Assembly: GCF_031453555.1 (NCBI RefSeq)
Contig: NZ_JAVIZM010000001.1
Span: 4,471,001-4,535,000, forward strand
Source of the DNA: Bacillus sp. SLBN-46
Lineage (GTDB): Bacteria; Bacillota; Bacilli; Bacillales; Cytobacillaceae
Direction: 5' to 3'
Length of the DNA: 64,000 nucleotides
Each line of letters begins with the position of its first letter. Position 1 is the stretch's first letter. Positions 9,032-18,158 of this stretch are shown one piece after another. The notes beneath the pieces are model-generated. The model was given only the letters and a program-made list of their open reading frames with translations, did not search any database and was not told where the DNA came from. The translations under genes and the position numbers were made by a program.

Positions 9032-9060
9032 ACTATAGATAATTTTGCGTTCACTGTCAA
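9032..9060 (-). promoter_or_regulatory. Sigma-A promoter of the preQ1-queF transcript
   Basis: TTGACA (9060-9055) and TATAGT (9037-9032) with a 17-base spacer, about 40 bases upstream of the aptamer. Confidence 0.8.
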
Positions 9061-9080
9061 TCAGCATTTTATTGGAAACC

Positions 9081-9109
9081 TTGAGAAGGATAGAGTATAA
9101 AGGTACAAT
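9081..9109 (+). promoter_or_regulatory. Sigma-A promoter of mscL
   Basis: TTGAGA (9081-9086) and TACAAT (9104-9109) with a 17-base spacer, 33 bases before the mscL start. Confidence 0.7.
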
Positions 9110-9141
9110 AATACTAAGTATAATAAAGGGGGAAGTATGTC

Positions 9142-9534
9142 ATGTGGAACGAATTTAAACAATTTGCCATGAAGGGCAATGTGATTGATCTAGCAGTCGG
9201 GGTTATTATTGGGGGAGCGTTTGGAAAAATAGTCTCGTCTCTGGTCACAGATATCATTATGCCATTAATTGGATTATTGATTGGAAAAACAGACTCGTTT
9301 TCTAAACTTGCTTATCATGATTTAAAATACGGACTATTTATCCAAACTGTTGTTGATTTCCTTATCATTTCATTCTCCATTTTCCTTTTTGTCAAATTCA
9401 TTAATCGCTTTAAAAAGAAAGAGGAACCCGCTGCGGTTGTGGCAAAAATTGACCGCCAAGAAGAACTTTTAGCTGAAATTCGCGACTTATTAAAAGAAGA
9501 TCGAGATATTTTAAGAAAAAATGAAACATCTTGA
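9142..9534 (+). CDS. mscL: Large-conductance mechanosensitive channel
   Basis: A 130-residue pentameric channel subunit that opens under high membrane tension during osmotic downshock. The amphipathic N-terminal helix ([13 protein letters not shown]) is followed by the glycine-rich pore helix TM1 ([21 protein letters not shown]). TM2 contains [19 protein letters not shown], and a charged C-terminal helical bundle ([16 protein letters not shown]) follows. All family landmarks are present. AAAGGGGGA precedes the ATG. Confidence 0.97.
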   Translation: MWNEFKQFAMKGNVIDLAVGVIIGGAFGKIVSSLVTDIIMPLIGLLIGKTDSFSKLAYHDLKYGLFIQTVVDFLIISFSIFLFVKFINRFKKKEEPAAVVAKIDRQEELLAEIRDLLKEDRDILRKNETS

Positions 9535-9582
9535 CCTCTTGTACGTATATTCTAGTAACAAATAAATTTAGAGGTGAAAAAC

Positions 9583-10221
9583 TTGTATACTCAAACATCT
9601 ACTGAGTTTATGCCATCCGTATTACGGACATTTGCTCTATCGCTTGCTATTGCTTTCTTAGGCACAATGGCTGGTGCGTTTGTAGTACCACCGGGACTCT
9701 TTATCCCATTAATGATTTTAGAATTTGTGATGCTTATGTCTGCATTCTTTTTTAGAAGAAAAAAAGCTATCTCGTACTCATTCCTTTATGTCTTTACCTT
9801 TATTTCAGGGATCACGCTTTATCCGATCGTCGCTCATTACCTAGCGACATCAGGAGCAAACGTAGTAGTTATGGCCTTTGCAAGTACTACCGTTGTCTTT
9901 ACCGGTATTTCTATTTATGCGGCAAAATCAAAACGTAATTTCTCATTTTTAGGTGGATTTTTGCTGGCTGCCCTGCTTGCTTTAGTAGCCATCTCCATCT
10001 TTAATATTTTCTTCCCGTTAAGTTCAACAGGAATGCTTGCCTACTCCTTTATTGGTGTAGTCGTATTTAGCGGATATGTACTTTTTGATATCAGCCGAAT
10101 GAAGCATTACGGTGTAAGAGCAGAAGAAGTTCCATTGATGGCCTTAAACTTATACCTTGATTTTATTAACCTATTCATTAGCATTCTTCGTATCTTGGGT
10201 ATTCTCTCAAGTAAAGATTAA
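9583..10221 (+). CDS. yetJ: Bax inhibitor-1 (YccA/YetJ) family membrane protein
   Basis: A membrane protein of about 212 residues with seven hydrophobic segments, of the TMBIM/BI-1 family. Bacillus YetJ is a pH-sensitive calcium leak channel. The C-terminal half contains GYVLFDISRMKHYG and LNLYLDFINLFISILRILGILSS, the conserved BI-1 signature with the Asp pair thought to gate the pore. The start is uncertain: the GTG at 9574 lacks a ribosome site, while the TTG at 9583 has AGAGGTGA optimally upstream, so I use 9583. Monocistronic. Confidence 0.9.
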   Translation: MYTQTSTEFMPSVLRTFALSLAIAFLGTMAGAFVVPPGLFIPLMILEFVMLMSAFFFRRKKAISYSFLYVFTFISGITLYPIVAHYLATSGANVVVMAFASTTVVFTGISIYAAKSKRNFSFLGGFLLAALLALVAISIFNIFFPLSSTGMLAYSFIGVVVFSGYVLFDISRMKHYGVRAEEVPLMALNLYLDFINLFISILRILGILSSKD

Positions 10222-10225
10222 TAGT

Positions 10226-10262
10226 AAAAGGAGCTTGGGATCACATTCCAAGCTCCTTTTTT
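10226..10262 (+). terminator. Terminator between convergent genes
   Basis: AAAAGGAGCTTGG pairs with CCAAGCTCCTTTT. The flanking A and T runs make it usable in both directions. Confidence 0.85.
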
Positions 10263-10266
10263 GCAA

Positions 10267-12003
10267 CTAATTATTGATTAAAGTTAATCCCCGGTTAATC
10301 ATTTGTTTCACTGATAAGTCCCAAGCAGCATTTTGTAGTTTATCCATGACAACGTTTACATTTTGATGACTGGCATCATTCAGTTTATAAAGTTCGAGAA
10401 TCTCTAAGCGCAGTAACCACTCTTTTGGATATCGATCATCTAAGATGGCTAAAACTTCTCCTACATGGGCCGCACTTTGTTCATCCCAAATCGAACCTTC
10501 ACGTATATGGCGAATCTCTTCATATAAATTTTCCAGTTCATTCCATTCTGGCTTATCAACAACTTCATCTGTTTCTTCTGCCTCTGTCCATTCAAAATAA
10601 GCATTTGGATCGGCAGCACCAGCAAAGACCGAATCAATGCTTGCACCCACGGCCATATCGAATGTCCCCCATGCTGGTTCAAACAGAACCTGGTCCTTAT
10701 AGGTTACTTGGCAGTCTTTAAAGGAAATAATAACAGGTTTGGAATCTCTAAGAAGTATATCTTTCACAAAGCCAGCAACCAACACTCCGCTCTCAAATGT
10801 TAATTGAACTTTCTTATCAATCTCAATCCCCAAATCCTTCAATTGTGCCATCGAGCATTGTTCTAAGACTACATTTCCCTCTAACCGTCCAATTGGTGTG
10901 CCAAAACCTTTCCGGTGTGTTTCCTTCCCATGCCCATCCAATTGTTGATTATTGCATGCTAATGCTGTTGGACCCTTCGTCTTGAGATATATGGCTTCCT
11001 TTTTTTCATTTATTAAGACATCAGCTAGTGTTCCTGTAACTTGCAGCCCCGAGGAAAAACAAACGGTTGCCGTATTATCTGTCTGCAGCGCTTGAACGAG
11101 ACTCTCCGTTCCACCTTTTCTAAAGGCCATTGTCGAGGCAAAGTCATCGATAGCAGCGACTAAGTCATCAAAACTTTTACAAACAAATAACTGTGGCTGT
11201 GGTTTCGTCACATCATATGGTGTTTTGATACATTCCTCAACCGAAAAAGGGATTTTTCGGACGTCATCCTTCAAACAGCTTTGGCTCTCGCCTACCGATG
11301 ATAGTAAGCCAGCCCCATATATTTTGGGGTTATCAAGCTCACCTATTAAACCATACTCGACCGTCCACCAAAACAGCCGTGAAACCTTATCTGCTTCTGT
11401 TAAACCTTGCAATTTACTGCGGGCCTCTGTTACCTTCAGTTCAGCCTCTTTTACTTGCTCTGGAGTCGAATTGGGGTCTTCTGCCACAATCGTTAAATGA
11501 CGAACAGCCATAAATACCTGTGCCTTTTCTTTACTCGAAAGAGCCTTTGCACCCATTTCCCCGATTTTCCTTACAAATTCTCGGTAGGCTTCATCTAAAA
11601 GGATAGGCGCATGCCCTGCGGCTTCATGAAGCATATCCGGTGCCGGCGTATAAGCAATATTTTGTACGTTTCGAATCTCTGTTGCAATCGGTAAGAGGCG
11701 GTTAGCTAAAAAGCCATAAAAAGCAGAGCCTGGAATAAGTCCATCGATGGTCACCGCCCCCCAGCCAACCTTCGAAAGACTCGTATTCATATCTTCGACT
11801 TTTGGAATGGATTCCGTCTTGATCCCTGAATCTCTTAATCCATTCACATAAGCAGGATGGGCAATTTCCTTTAAAAAATAATGATTTTGCTTCATAACAA
11901 AACGCCAAACTGCATGCTCAATTGGCGTATAACGGTGGTAATGTTGCTTTGAAATATACGGCAGTAAATTGGCAGGAATATTTTTTGTTCCATTTCCAGT
12001 CAT
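10267..12003 (-). CDS. Biopterin-dependent aromatic amino acid hydroxylase, long form
   Basis: Non-haem iron monooxygenase of the phenylalanine-4-hydroxylase family. Residues about 1-280 are the catalytic domain: iron ligands H and H in DMLHEAAGHAPIL and E in FWWTVEYGLIGE, with GAGLLSSVGESQ after them. The 578 residues exceed the roughly 260-300 of proteobacterial PhhA. The extra 290 residues include a Glu- and Asp-rich region after a beta-rich part (residues about 310-470) and a helical tail of unknown role. AAAGGGGAAG precedes the ATG. No pterin-recycling gene is adjacent. Phe as substrate is family inference. Confidence 0.88.
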   Translation of the reverse strand: MTGNGTKNIPANLLPYISKQHYHRYTPIEHAVWRFVMKQNHYFLKEIAHPAYVNGLRDSGIKTESIPKVEDMNTSLSKVGWGAVTIDGLIPGSAFYGFLANRLLPIATEIRNVQNIAYTPAPDMLHEAAGHAPILLDEAYREFVRKIGEMGAKALSSKEKAQVFMAVRHLTIVAEDPNSTPEQVKEAELKVTEARSKLQGLTEADKVSRLFWWTVEYGLIGELDNPKIYGAGLLSSVGESQSCLKDDVRKIPFSVEECIKTPYDVTKPQPQLFVCKSFDDLVAAIDDFASTMAFRKGGTESLVQALQTDNTATVCFSSGLQVTGTLADVLINEKKEAIYLKTKGPTALACNNQQLDGHGKETHRKGFGTPIGRLEGNVVLEQCSMAQLKDLGIEIDKKVQLTFESGVLVAGFVKDILLRDSKPVIISFKDCQVTYKDQVLFEPAWGTFDMAVGASIDSVFAGAADPNAYFEWTEAEETDEVVDKPEWNELENLYEEIRHIREGSIWDEQSAAHVGEVLAILDDRYPKEWLLRLEILELYKLNDASHQNVNVVMDKLQNAAWDLSVKQMINRGLTLINN

Positions 12004-12045
12004 TTTAAACTTCCCCTTTTCAAAGAATAGTTACATATGGAGCTT

Positions 12046-12564
12046 TTAAGCGAGTGATAGCATTTTTGGTCGGAGCCGTTCCTTCGCCCTTTTCATTCTT
12101 GTTTTAACAGTAGACATAGGAAGATTGCTTTTTTTCGCAATTTCTACTAGAGACAGATCTTGATAGTAATAAAGATAAATAGGATATCGATAAATTTCGG
12201 GTAATAAGTTTATCTTTTCCGCCATTTGCTGAGCAGAAAAATTATGTAGGACTTCCTCTTCTGGAATGTAGGGAGATTCTACTGAGACAGAATACGAATA
12301 CACCTCTTCCTTCCAAAAATGCTTTGATTTATTTTCTTTTCTCCAATAATCTCGGCATTTATTGATGGCAATCGTATATAACCAGCTTTTGTATTTACCT
12401 TGCTCCTTAATTGAAGGATATGCTAAATAAGCAGAGAGTAATACCTCCTGATATAGATCCTCCGCAAGTTCCTTATGTTTGACTAACGAATAAATATATT
12501 TATAGATGGTTTTCCCATATTCATTGACTAATTCCTCAAACGATTTCACTAATTGCTGTTTCAT
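12046..12564 (-). CDS. ECF-like RNA polymerase sigma factor
   Basis: A 172-residue sigma-70 family factor with region 2 (YGKTIYKYIYSLVKHKELAEDLYQEVLLSAY, then WLYTIAINKCRDYWR) and region 4 (LPEIYRYPIYLYYYQDLSLVEIAKKSNLPMSTVKTRMKRAKERL). No anti-sigma gene is adjacent. GGAGGG suits the ATG at 12564; the upstream GTG and ATG lie too near it or before it. Its targets cannot be told from sequence. Confidence 0.9.
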   Translation of the reverse strand: MKQQLVKSFEELVNEYGKTIYKYIYSLVKHKELAEDLYQEVLLSAYLAYPSIKEQGKYKSWLYTIAINKCRDYWRKENKSKHFWKEEVYSYSVSVESPYIPEEEVLHNFSAQQMAEKINLLPEIYRYPIYLYYYQDLSLVEIAKKSNLPMSTVKTRMKRAKERLRPKMLSLA

Positions 12565-12643
12565 TTCTACCATTCCCTCCACACAAAAAAACTTTCTATC
12601 TTAATAGACGGAATGGGCAGACCGAACCCCTACACTTCTTTTT

Positions 12644-12688
12644 GGGGGACAGTCCCTCGGCGCTTTAGCGCAACGGGGGACTGTCCCC
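12644..12688. repeat. Full copy of the dispersed GGGGACAGTCCCC palindrome
   Basis: Left arm GGGGACAGTCCC, centre GGCGC-TTTA-GCGC, right arm GGGGACTGTCCCC. The outer arms are reverse complements, giving one large hairpin, and each arm is also self-complementary. The element overlaps the 3' end of the flippase gene and supplies its last residues and stop codon. Confidence 0.85.
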
Positions 12689-14005
12689 AATTTTCACACC
12701 CTTCATAAAGACAGACACGCCAATTTTTTTACAGATGGTTAAATAATGCATCAGTGCTAGTAGAATGGAGCCTGTATTCATTCCTATAATCACTCCGTTC
12801 ATTCGCCAATCCGGCGAGGAACCAAGCCATAAGACGAGCCCAAAGGAGATGACAATTGACCAAACGATGTGTATAAAGGCATCCTTAATCAAATCAAGAC
12901 CGATCATAAAGGCCTGCATTGGCATGATAAAAAAGTGAAATAAGAAATACGGCCACAGTAATTGCAAAAATACAGCTGATGTATCTGATTTAAAAAATAG
13001 CGATGTTAATTCAGGAGCAAAAAAATAAAAAATGGTTACAGCTACGACTCCATAGATAAATGTAAGCTTCATCACCTGTTGCAGCATTTTTTGTAAAGTA
13101 GGATAATCCTTTTGCGAATGGGTTTTTGAAACGGCTGGAATCAGGACAATCATTAAAGAATGGGCAATAAAGGCCGGAAAAAATCCGATTGATACAGCTA
13201 CGCCCATTAACATTCCAAATTGTTCGGTTGCAACTACATTAGACATTCCTGAGTGTACCAATGCGGCCTTGATGATAAATGGTTGAATGGCACCAGTGAA
13301 AGCAGAAAACAAGCGAAGGCCTGTCGTAGGGACGGAAACGGCCATTAGATTCTTCCGTACCACTTTACGATTGATGTTGGAAAAAGGCTGGCGCTTCAAT
13401 TGTTGGAATTGAATAATAAACAAGTAGACTAGGTAAAGAAAGACCACAATTTCACTGCCAATCAAAGTACCAATAGCAATTAACAGTGATTCCTGTGAAT
13501 CAAACTCAAACAAACGGAAGAGGATAAACAATCCACCAAGTTGGATGATTTTTCTTATAAAGTTAGAGATGGCGATTCTCCCCATCTGCTGTTTACCCAT
13601 AAAATATCCTCTGGCAACGCTAGTAAACGCAATAACAGGAATAAGAATCATCACCAGCCATCGAATATAAGGATGATAGGCATTAAAGACTGGAATATAT
13701 GGAAGCACAGCCGCTGTTAACAAAAAAAGAATACTGGTAAATACAACTGTTATGGTAATCGCATGATGCAAAATATTCCGATGGTAGCGCTCTTCTCTTT
13801 CAGCAATAAACTTAGAAATGGATACCTGAAGTTCAAAACTTGATAGTAAAACGATTAAAAAGATGGAAGGCAGGATGGACATATAAAGCCCTAATCCGTG
13901 TGATCCCAGCTCTCGTGCAAGAATCATATTCACCAGCACTTCAATCCCTTCCCCTAAAAAGGCGGAAGCTGCTAAAAATAAGATTCCTCTATAGTAAATA
14001 GCCAT
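12665..14005 (-). CDS. Oligosaccharide flippase, MATE-like (SpoVB/MurJ-type)
   Basis: A 446-residue polytopic membrane protein of the MOP/polysaccharide-exporter superfamily, with about 12-14 hydrophobic segments. The N-terminus (GILFLAASAFLGEGIEVLVNMILARELGSHGLGLYM) is typical of SpoVB-like lipid-linked sugar flippases. The exact cargo is unknown. GGGGAGTC precedes the ATG. The last residues (about DSPPLR) and the stop are encoded by a dispersed palindromic repeat, so the native C-terminus may have been altered by its insertion. Confidence 0.85.
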   Translation of the reverse strand: MAIYYRGILFLAASAFLGEGIEVLVNMILARELGSHGLGLYMSILPSIFLIVLLSSFELQVSISKFIAEREERYHRNILHHAITITVVFTSILFLLTAAVLPYIPVFNAYHPYIRWLVMILIPVIAFTSVARGYFMGKQQMGRIAISNFIRKIIQLGGLFILFRLFEFDSQESLLIAIGTLIGSEIVVFLYLVYLFIIQFQQLKRQPFSNINRKVVRKNLMAVSVPTTGLRLFSAFTGAIQPFIIKAALVHSGMSNVVATEQFGMLMGVAVSIGFFPAFIAHSLMIVLIPAVSKTHSQKDYPTLQKMLQQVMKLTFIYGVVAVTIFYFFAPELTSLFFKSDTSAVFLQLLWPYFLFHFFIMPMQAFMIGLDLIKDAFIHIVWSIVISFGLVLWLGSSPDWRMNGVIIGMNTGSILLALMHYLTICKKIGVSVFMKGVKIGDSPPLR

Positions 14006-14091
14006 ACATCGACTCCCCTTTGACCCAATCTTACTTTTAATAACCTATGAGACAAGTTGTAAGATTAGTAGGGGAATTTTTTTTGAATGAC

Positions 14092-14117
14092 GAAAAAAAG
14101 GGCGTATGAGCACCCTT
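14092..14117 (-). terminator. Terminator of the efeOBU operon
   Basis: On the minus strand AAGGGTG pairs with CGCCCTT (one G-U pair), followed by a run of T, immediately after the efeU stop. Confidence 0.75.
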
Positions 14118-15878
14118 TTAAACTTCTGCAGAAACCATCTGTTTTCCTTCTCTTTTTTTCATAAAAAACACGATAAACATAATGACTATAAGTAAAAGCA
14201 CTTGAGATAGGGTGGTTTCCCAAGTTGGATAAAGTCCAATCCAATCCACAAATGGGAATCCTTCAACCGTACTGGTTGGAATCACATTAGATATTTGCAA
14301 TGCATGAATACTGATCCCAAGAATTTTAAATGCCAAAAAGTATATTAAAATCGTGGCCGTTTTAAAGAAAAGTCGAATAGGAATCTTAACACTATACTTA
14401 ATGATGACAAAGCCGACAATAATTAATATGACGATTGCTAACAAGACCCCACTTACAAGCTGAATTAAGCTAATATAAGGAGTAATTCCTGTATAGAAGA
14501 TAATCGTCTCTGCGCCTTCACGAAAGACGGATAGAAAACTAATAAAGGAAAACGAGAGAAGACTACCCTTCGCTATTGCCTGGTGCATTTGTTGATTGAT
14601 GTACTTGTTCCAATTTCCAATACTCGATTTGTTGTGGAGCCAAGCCCCCACTGTCAGCATCATCACAACTGCAACCACACCGGTTAATCCCTCAATATAC
14701 TCCCTGCTTGATGCAGCAACAATTTGTGAAAAGACGATGTTGATGATAATCGCTAAAACCGCACTAGCTAAAATCCCCGCAATAACCCCAGACCAAATCC
14801 ATTTCTGTTTTGAAGATTGACCCATCTTTTTCAAAAAGGCAATTAACGTAGCGACAACGAGTAACCCCTCTAAACCTTCACGTAAAAGAATCAGGGCCGC
14901 ATCCCATAATGTGTAATTCGTTTTACTTAATAAAGGGGCAAGGCGATCACTGATTTCCTTAATAATGTCAGAAGCTTTTTGAGCCTTCACCTTTTCCGAA
15001 TTTAACAGACTGATTGCCGTAGGGATCTTCGTCTCAATATCACTATACAACCCACTGTCTCTTGTCTGAACGTCGCCCTCTACCATTGGCCAAACAGTAA
15101 GGATTTCATTGAGTTGTTCACTGGCTGAGTTATAGTCCTTTTCAGCAATCCCCTTTTCAGCTTTTTCCAACAAAGCAGCTACATCTGAAAGCGAAGCGTC
15201 ACTCTCGAGTTGTTTTGAAGCCTTTCCAGCTAAAAAGTTATCCACTTCTTTCGTTAACTGTTCAAGGTTTTTCTTTGCCTTTTCCAGGTCGGCAGGCTCT
15301 TGTGTAATCGCGATTCGTATGAGAGCCATATATTTTTCGATATTTCCGTATGCCGCAATACTCTCATCATGAACAAGTTTTTCCGAAGCCGTCCATTGGT
15401 TCAATATTTTTTGGTATTGACCTTGTAAACTAACGGTCTCTCCATTTTCAATAGAACTCTCCATTGTGCTAATGAGTGGGAGTAATTGTTTGACTTGTTC
15501 TTTTGCTTTTTCTTTATCCTGTGGATTTTGTTCTTGGTCATACAAAACAACGGCACTTGATAGAGAAGAAAGGCTTTTGGCAAGTGTCTCATTTTCTACA
15601 TTGCCTTTGGCTAGTAAGCTTTGAACCTCTTTCAATTCTTGGTCCACCTTTTTAGCCTGCTTACTATCTACTTTCTTCAATCCATTCCAATCAGCTGCAA
15701 ATTGTTCCATATTACTAGAAACAACCGCTAACTCCCCATCCTTTGCCTTCATTAAACTGTCTCCAATCAGCACAAACAGCTCATCATGGTTTTCTTCTGC
15801 TGATACAGGTTGGAAGGTTTGAAATAAGATGAAAAGTACCGTAAGTAATATTAAAGGCTTAACAGTAAATCTTTGCAT
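14118..15878 (-). CDS. efeU: FTR1-family ferric/ferrous iron permease
   Basis: A 586-residue iron permease of the EfeUOB system. Signal peptide (to about SAEEN), then a 300-residue extracytoplasmic helical domain, then seven membrane segments. Both iron-binding REGLE-type motifs are visible: LREGLEGLLVV and FREGAETIIFY. The long N-terminal domain is the Gram-positive form of the family. Third gene of the operon after efeO and efeB. A Fur box upstream of efeO indicates iron repression. In B. subtilis the permease gene comes first, so the order differs here. Confidence 0.93.
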   Translation of the reverse strand: MQRFTVKPLILLTVLFILFQTFQPVSAEENHDELFVLIGDSLMKAKDGELAVVSSNMEQFAADWNGLKKVDSKQAKKVDQELKEVQSLLAKGNVENETLAKSLSSLSSAVVLYDQEQNPQDKEKAKEQVKQLLPLISTMESSIENGETVSLQGQYQKILNQWTASEKLVHDESIAAYGNIEKYMALIRIAITQEPADLEKAKKNLEQLTKEVDNFLAGKASKQLESDASLSDVAALLEKAEKGIAEKDYNSASEQLNEILTVWPMVEGDVQTRDSGLYSDIETKIPTAISLLNSEKVKAQKASDIIKEISDRLAPLLSKTNYTLWDAALILLREGLEGLLVVATLIAFLKKMGQSSKQKWIWSGVIAGILASAVLAIIINIVFSQIVAASSREYIEGLTGVVAVVMMLTVGAWLHNKSSIGNWNKYINQQMHQAIAKGSLLSFSFISFLSVFREGAETIIFYTGITPYISLIQLVSGVLLAIVILIIVGFVIIKYSVKIPIRLFFKTATILIYFLAFKILGISIHALQISNVIPTSTVEGFPFVDWIGLYPTWETTLSQVLLLIVIMFIVFFMKKREGKQMVSAEV

Positions 15879-15908
15879 AAGTCTCTCTCTCCCTTAAAAG
15901 GAAAAACA

Positions 15909-17177
15909 CTAGTTAAATAGTGTTTCTCCAATGAAACTTCCCTTTTTGACCCCTGGCAAACAGGCAAAAATCGCACTGCCTCGGTGGGATGTATATTCGT
16001 TTAATTTATCCATTTTGGCTAGTCTATTTTGAATCGGGATAAATTGCTTACTTGGCCTGCGCTGAAAACCTAAAAACAGCAATCCTGCATCAAAGCTGCC
16101 TGTTTTCTTATCCATTCCATCAGAATACGAATAGGCTCTGCGAAGAATTTGCTGTGACCCATCTCCATGCGATAACCGTACATGTGAATCGGCTGGGATG
16201 GATTTCAGATCCACTTTATCGAATTCATCTTTTTTTCCAAATGGGGCGCCACTCACACGATGCCGTCCAAATGTATTTTCCTGTTCCTTTAAGTTGGTTC
16301 GATCCCAAACCTCGATAAACATCTGAATTCTTCTGACAACTAGGTAGCTTCCATCTACAAGCCAATTAGGGCCATCACCCGGCTGAACCCATAACTGCTC
16401 GTTCATGATTGTCTTATCATTTACATCAGGATTGATGGTACCATCTTTAAAACCAAATAAATTCCTCGGTGTTTCATTTTTAGCATCTGCCTGTTTCGTC
16501 CGTTGGAACCCCGTTTGTGCCCATCGTAACGTTGCTTTTCCTCTCGCAATGCGAATGAGGTTTCTTACCGCATGGAATGCTACCTGCAAATCATCAGCAC
16601 AAGCTTGGATACACAAATCCCCGCCAGTCCATTCTTCTTCTAAGGCATCTAGCGGAAATTTTGGGAGATCGACTAATTCTTTCGGCTGCTTATGTTTCAA
16701 CCCAAACCGGTCTTGATTTTCTTTTTGAAAAAGAGAAGGTCCGACGCCGAAGGTAATAGTTAAGTTTGATGCTGATAACCCAGCTGCCTCCCCCGTATCT
16801 TGTGGCGGCAGAAATTCATTCCCTGTGAGTTCGCCGATGGCCTTTCCTTCTGTCATCAAAGCCGCCGCTTTTGTCCAGTCCTTAAACATTTTAACTAACT
16901 CTTCTCTTTTCGTAGTGGTCACATCTAAGGAAACAAAATACACATGGTTTTGTGTTTTTGTAGTTATTCCACTTTGATGCTTTCCATAAAACGGAACAAC
17001 GTCCTTATTTGTCCCCGTACTAGCTGCCTTGCTATCTTGGATGGAAAGGATTCCGCCAAGGCCAGATGCACCGAGAATCACTCCTACCCCGCCGATACCT
17101 GCTGTTTTAAGGATATCGCGTCTCGAGACCTTTTTTTCATTTAAATTCTCTATGCTGTTAGTAATATTCGTTGTCAA
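15909..17177 (-). CDS. efeB: Tat-exported DyP-type haem peroxidase EfeB
   Basis: A 422-residue dye-decolourising peroxidase of the iron-uptake system. The Tat signal is SRRDILKTAGIGGVGVILG. The DyP haem domain includes NLFGFKDGTINP (the catalytic Asp of the GxxDG motif) and the proximal-His region FGRHRVSGAPFG. Family roles are haem or ferrous-iron oxidation feeding EfeO/EfeU. The start is a TTG at 17177, with GGAGGCG eight bases upstream, abutting the efeO stop. Secretion through Tat fits cofactor loading in the cytoplasm. Confidence 0.95.
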   Translation of the reverse strand: MTTNITNSIENLNEKKVSRRDILKTAGIGGVGVILGASGLGGILSIQDSKAASTGTNKDVVPFYGKHQSGITTKTQNHVYFVSLDVTTTKREELVKMFKDWTKAAALMTEGKAIGELTGNEFLPPQDTGEAAGLSASNLTITFGVGPSLFQKENQDRFGLKHKQPKELVDLPKFPLDALEEEWTGGDLCIQACADDLQVAFHAVRNLIRIARGKATLRWAQTGFQRTKQADAKNETPRNLFGFKDGTINPDVNDKTIMNEQLWVQPGDGPNWLVDGSYLVVRRIQMFIEVWDRTNLKEQENTFGRHRVSGAPFGKKDEFDKVDLKSIPADSHVRLSHGDGSQQILRRAYSYSDGMDKKTGSFDAGLLFLGFQRRPSKQFIPIQNRLAKMDKLNEYTSHRGSAIFACLPGVKKGSFIGETLFN

Positions 17178-18026
17178 TTAAGACGCCTCCGTTACCATTC
17201 CTATTTGAGAAAGCGGTTCTGCAAGCGCATCGATGGCTTGGCTCAGCTCTTTTACATGTGCTTCCGTTAAATCTGTGTAAAGTTTATAGCCTTCACCATT
17301 TTTATGCTGGTTCAATAAAGCATACACATCATCAAAGCGATCCTGAATTTCTTTAGATACCTCTTCATCTTTTTCCTTTAAGGCTGGTTGAAGAAGCTTG
17401 TAAATTTTTTCTGCACCCTCTACGTTAGCAGCAAAATCATAAAGATCCGTATGAGAGTAACGGTCTTCTTCTCCAGTTACTTTTGAAGTCGATACCTCAT
17501 TTAATAGATCGACCGCCCCGGTAATTAACAGGTCAGGTGTCACCTCTACGGTATCTACCTTCGCACGTAATAGATTAACGTCTTTCATTAGTTGATCGGC
17601 GATTTGCTCATACCCTTTTGTTGTGTTGTCGATCCATAGACCTTTTTCAAGTTTATGGTAGCCGCCCCATTCCGCTTCCGGTACGTCCCCTTCACGTGCA
17701 TCAATTTTAGGATCGAGATCACCGAATACCTCTGCAATTGGCTCTGCCCGTTCGTAGTGCATCCGCGCTGGTGCATAAAGTTGTTTCGCTTTCTCCACAT
17801 CACCGTTTTTTATTGCAGTAGTAAAGGCTTCCGTTGCCTTAACAAATTCCTCAATTTCACCGATTGCGTACTCGCGGTACTCTTTTGATACACCTTCAAG
17901 AGCAACTGATGTTTGATTTTTTGTTTCTTTTACTTTTTCCGTTGTTGTTGTCTTCTCTGTATTTGAGCATCCGAATAGAAGACTGCTAGATAATAATAAC
18001 GTTCCTGATATTTTTAGTAGTTTCAT
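17178..18026 (-). CDS. efeO: Iron-uptake lipoprotein EfeO (M75 imelysin-like)
   Basis: A 282-residue lipoprotein with a lipobox (LLFGCSN). A linker precedes the EfeO M75 domain, which has HYERAEPIAEVFGDLDPKIDAREGD (HxxE metal motif and the DxxxD region). It binds iron outside the membrane and passes it to EfeB/EfeU. GGGAGGA precedes the ATG at 18026; an extended frame to 18101 would run through the Fur box and is rejected. First gene of efeOBU. Confidence 0.95.
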   Translation of the reverse strand: MKLLKISGTLLLSSSLLFGCSNTEKTTTTEKVKETKNQTSVALEGVSKEYREYAIGEIEEFVKATEAFTTAIKNGDVEKAKQLYAPARMHYERAEPIAEVFGDLDPKIDAREGDVPEAEWGGYHKLEKGLWIDNTTKGYEQIADQLMKDVNLLRAKVDTVEVTPDLLITGAVDLLNEVSTSKVTGEEDRYSHTDLYDFAANVEGAEKIYKLLQPALKEKDEEVSKEIQDRFDDVYALLNQHKNGEGYKLYTDLTEAHVKELSQAIDALAEPLSQIGMVTEAS

Positions 18027-18048
18027 ATGTAAAAATCCTCCCGGTAAA

Positions 18049-18067
18049 TGATAATGATTTTCATTAT
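18049..18067 (-). promoter_or_regulatory. Fur box of the efeOBU operon
   Basis: TGATAATGATTTTCA matches the 7-1-7 Fur consensus TGATAATNATTATCA at 14 of 15 positions, 23 bases upstream of efeO. Confidence 0.9.
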
Positions 18068-18118
18068 TAATATAATAACAGTAATTGAGAAGAATTTTCA
18101 ATTACTTTTTTTAATAAA

Positions 18119-18150
18119 ATAAAAAAAACTATCCTGTTTTATGGATAGTT
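18119..18150 (-). terminator. Terminator of the liaFSR transcript
   Basis: AAACTATCC pairs with GGATAGTTT, followed on the minus strand by a long T run. Confidence 0.85.
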
Positions 18151-18158
18151 TCTCGGTT

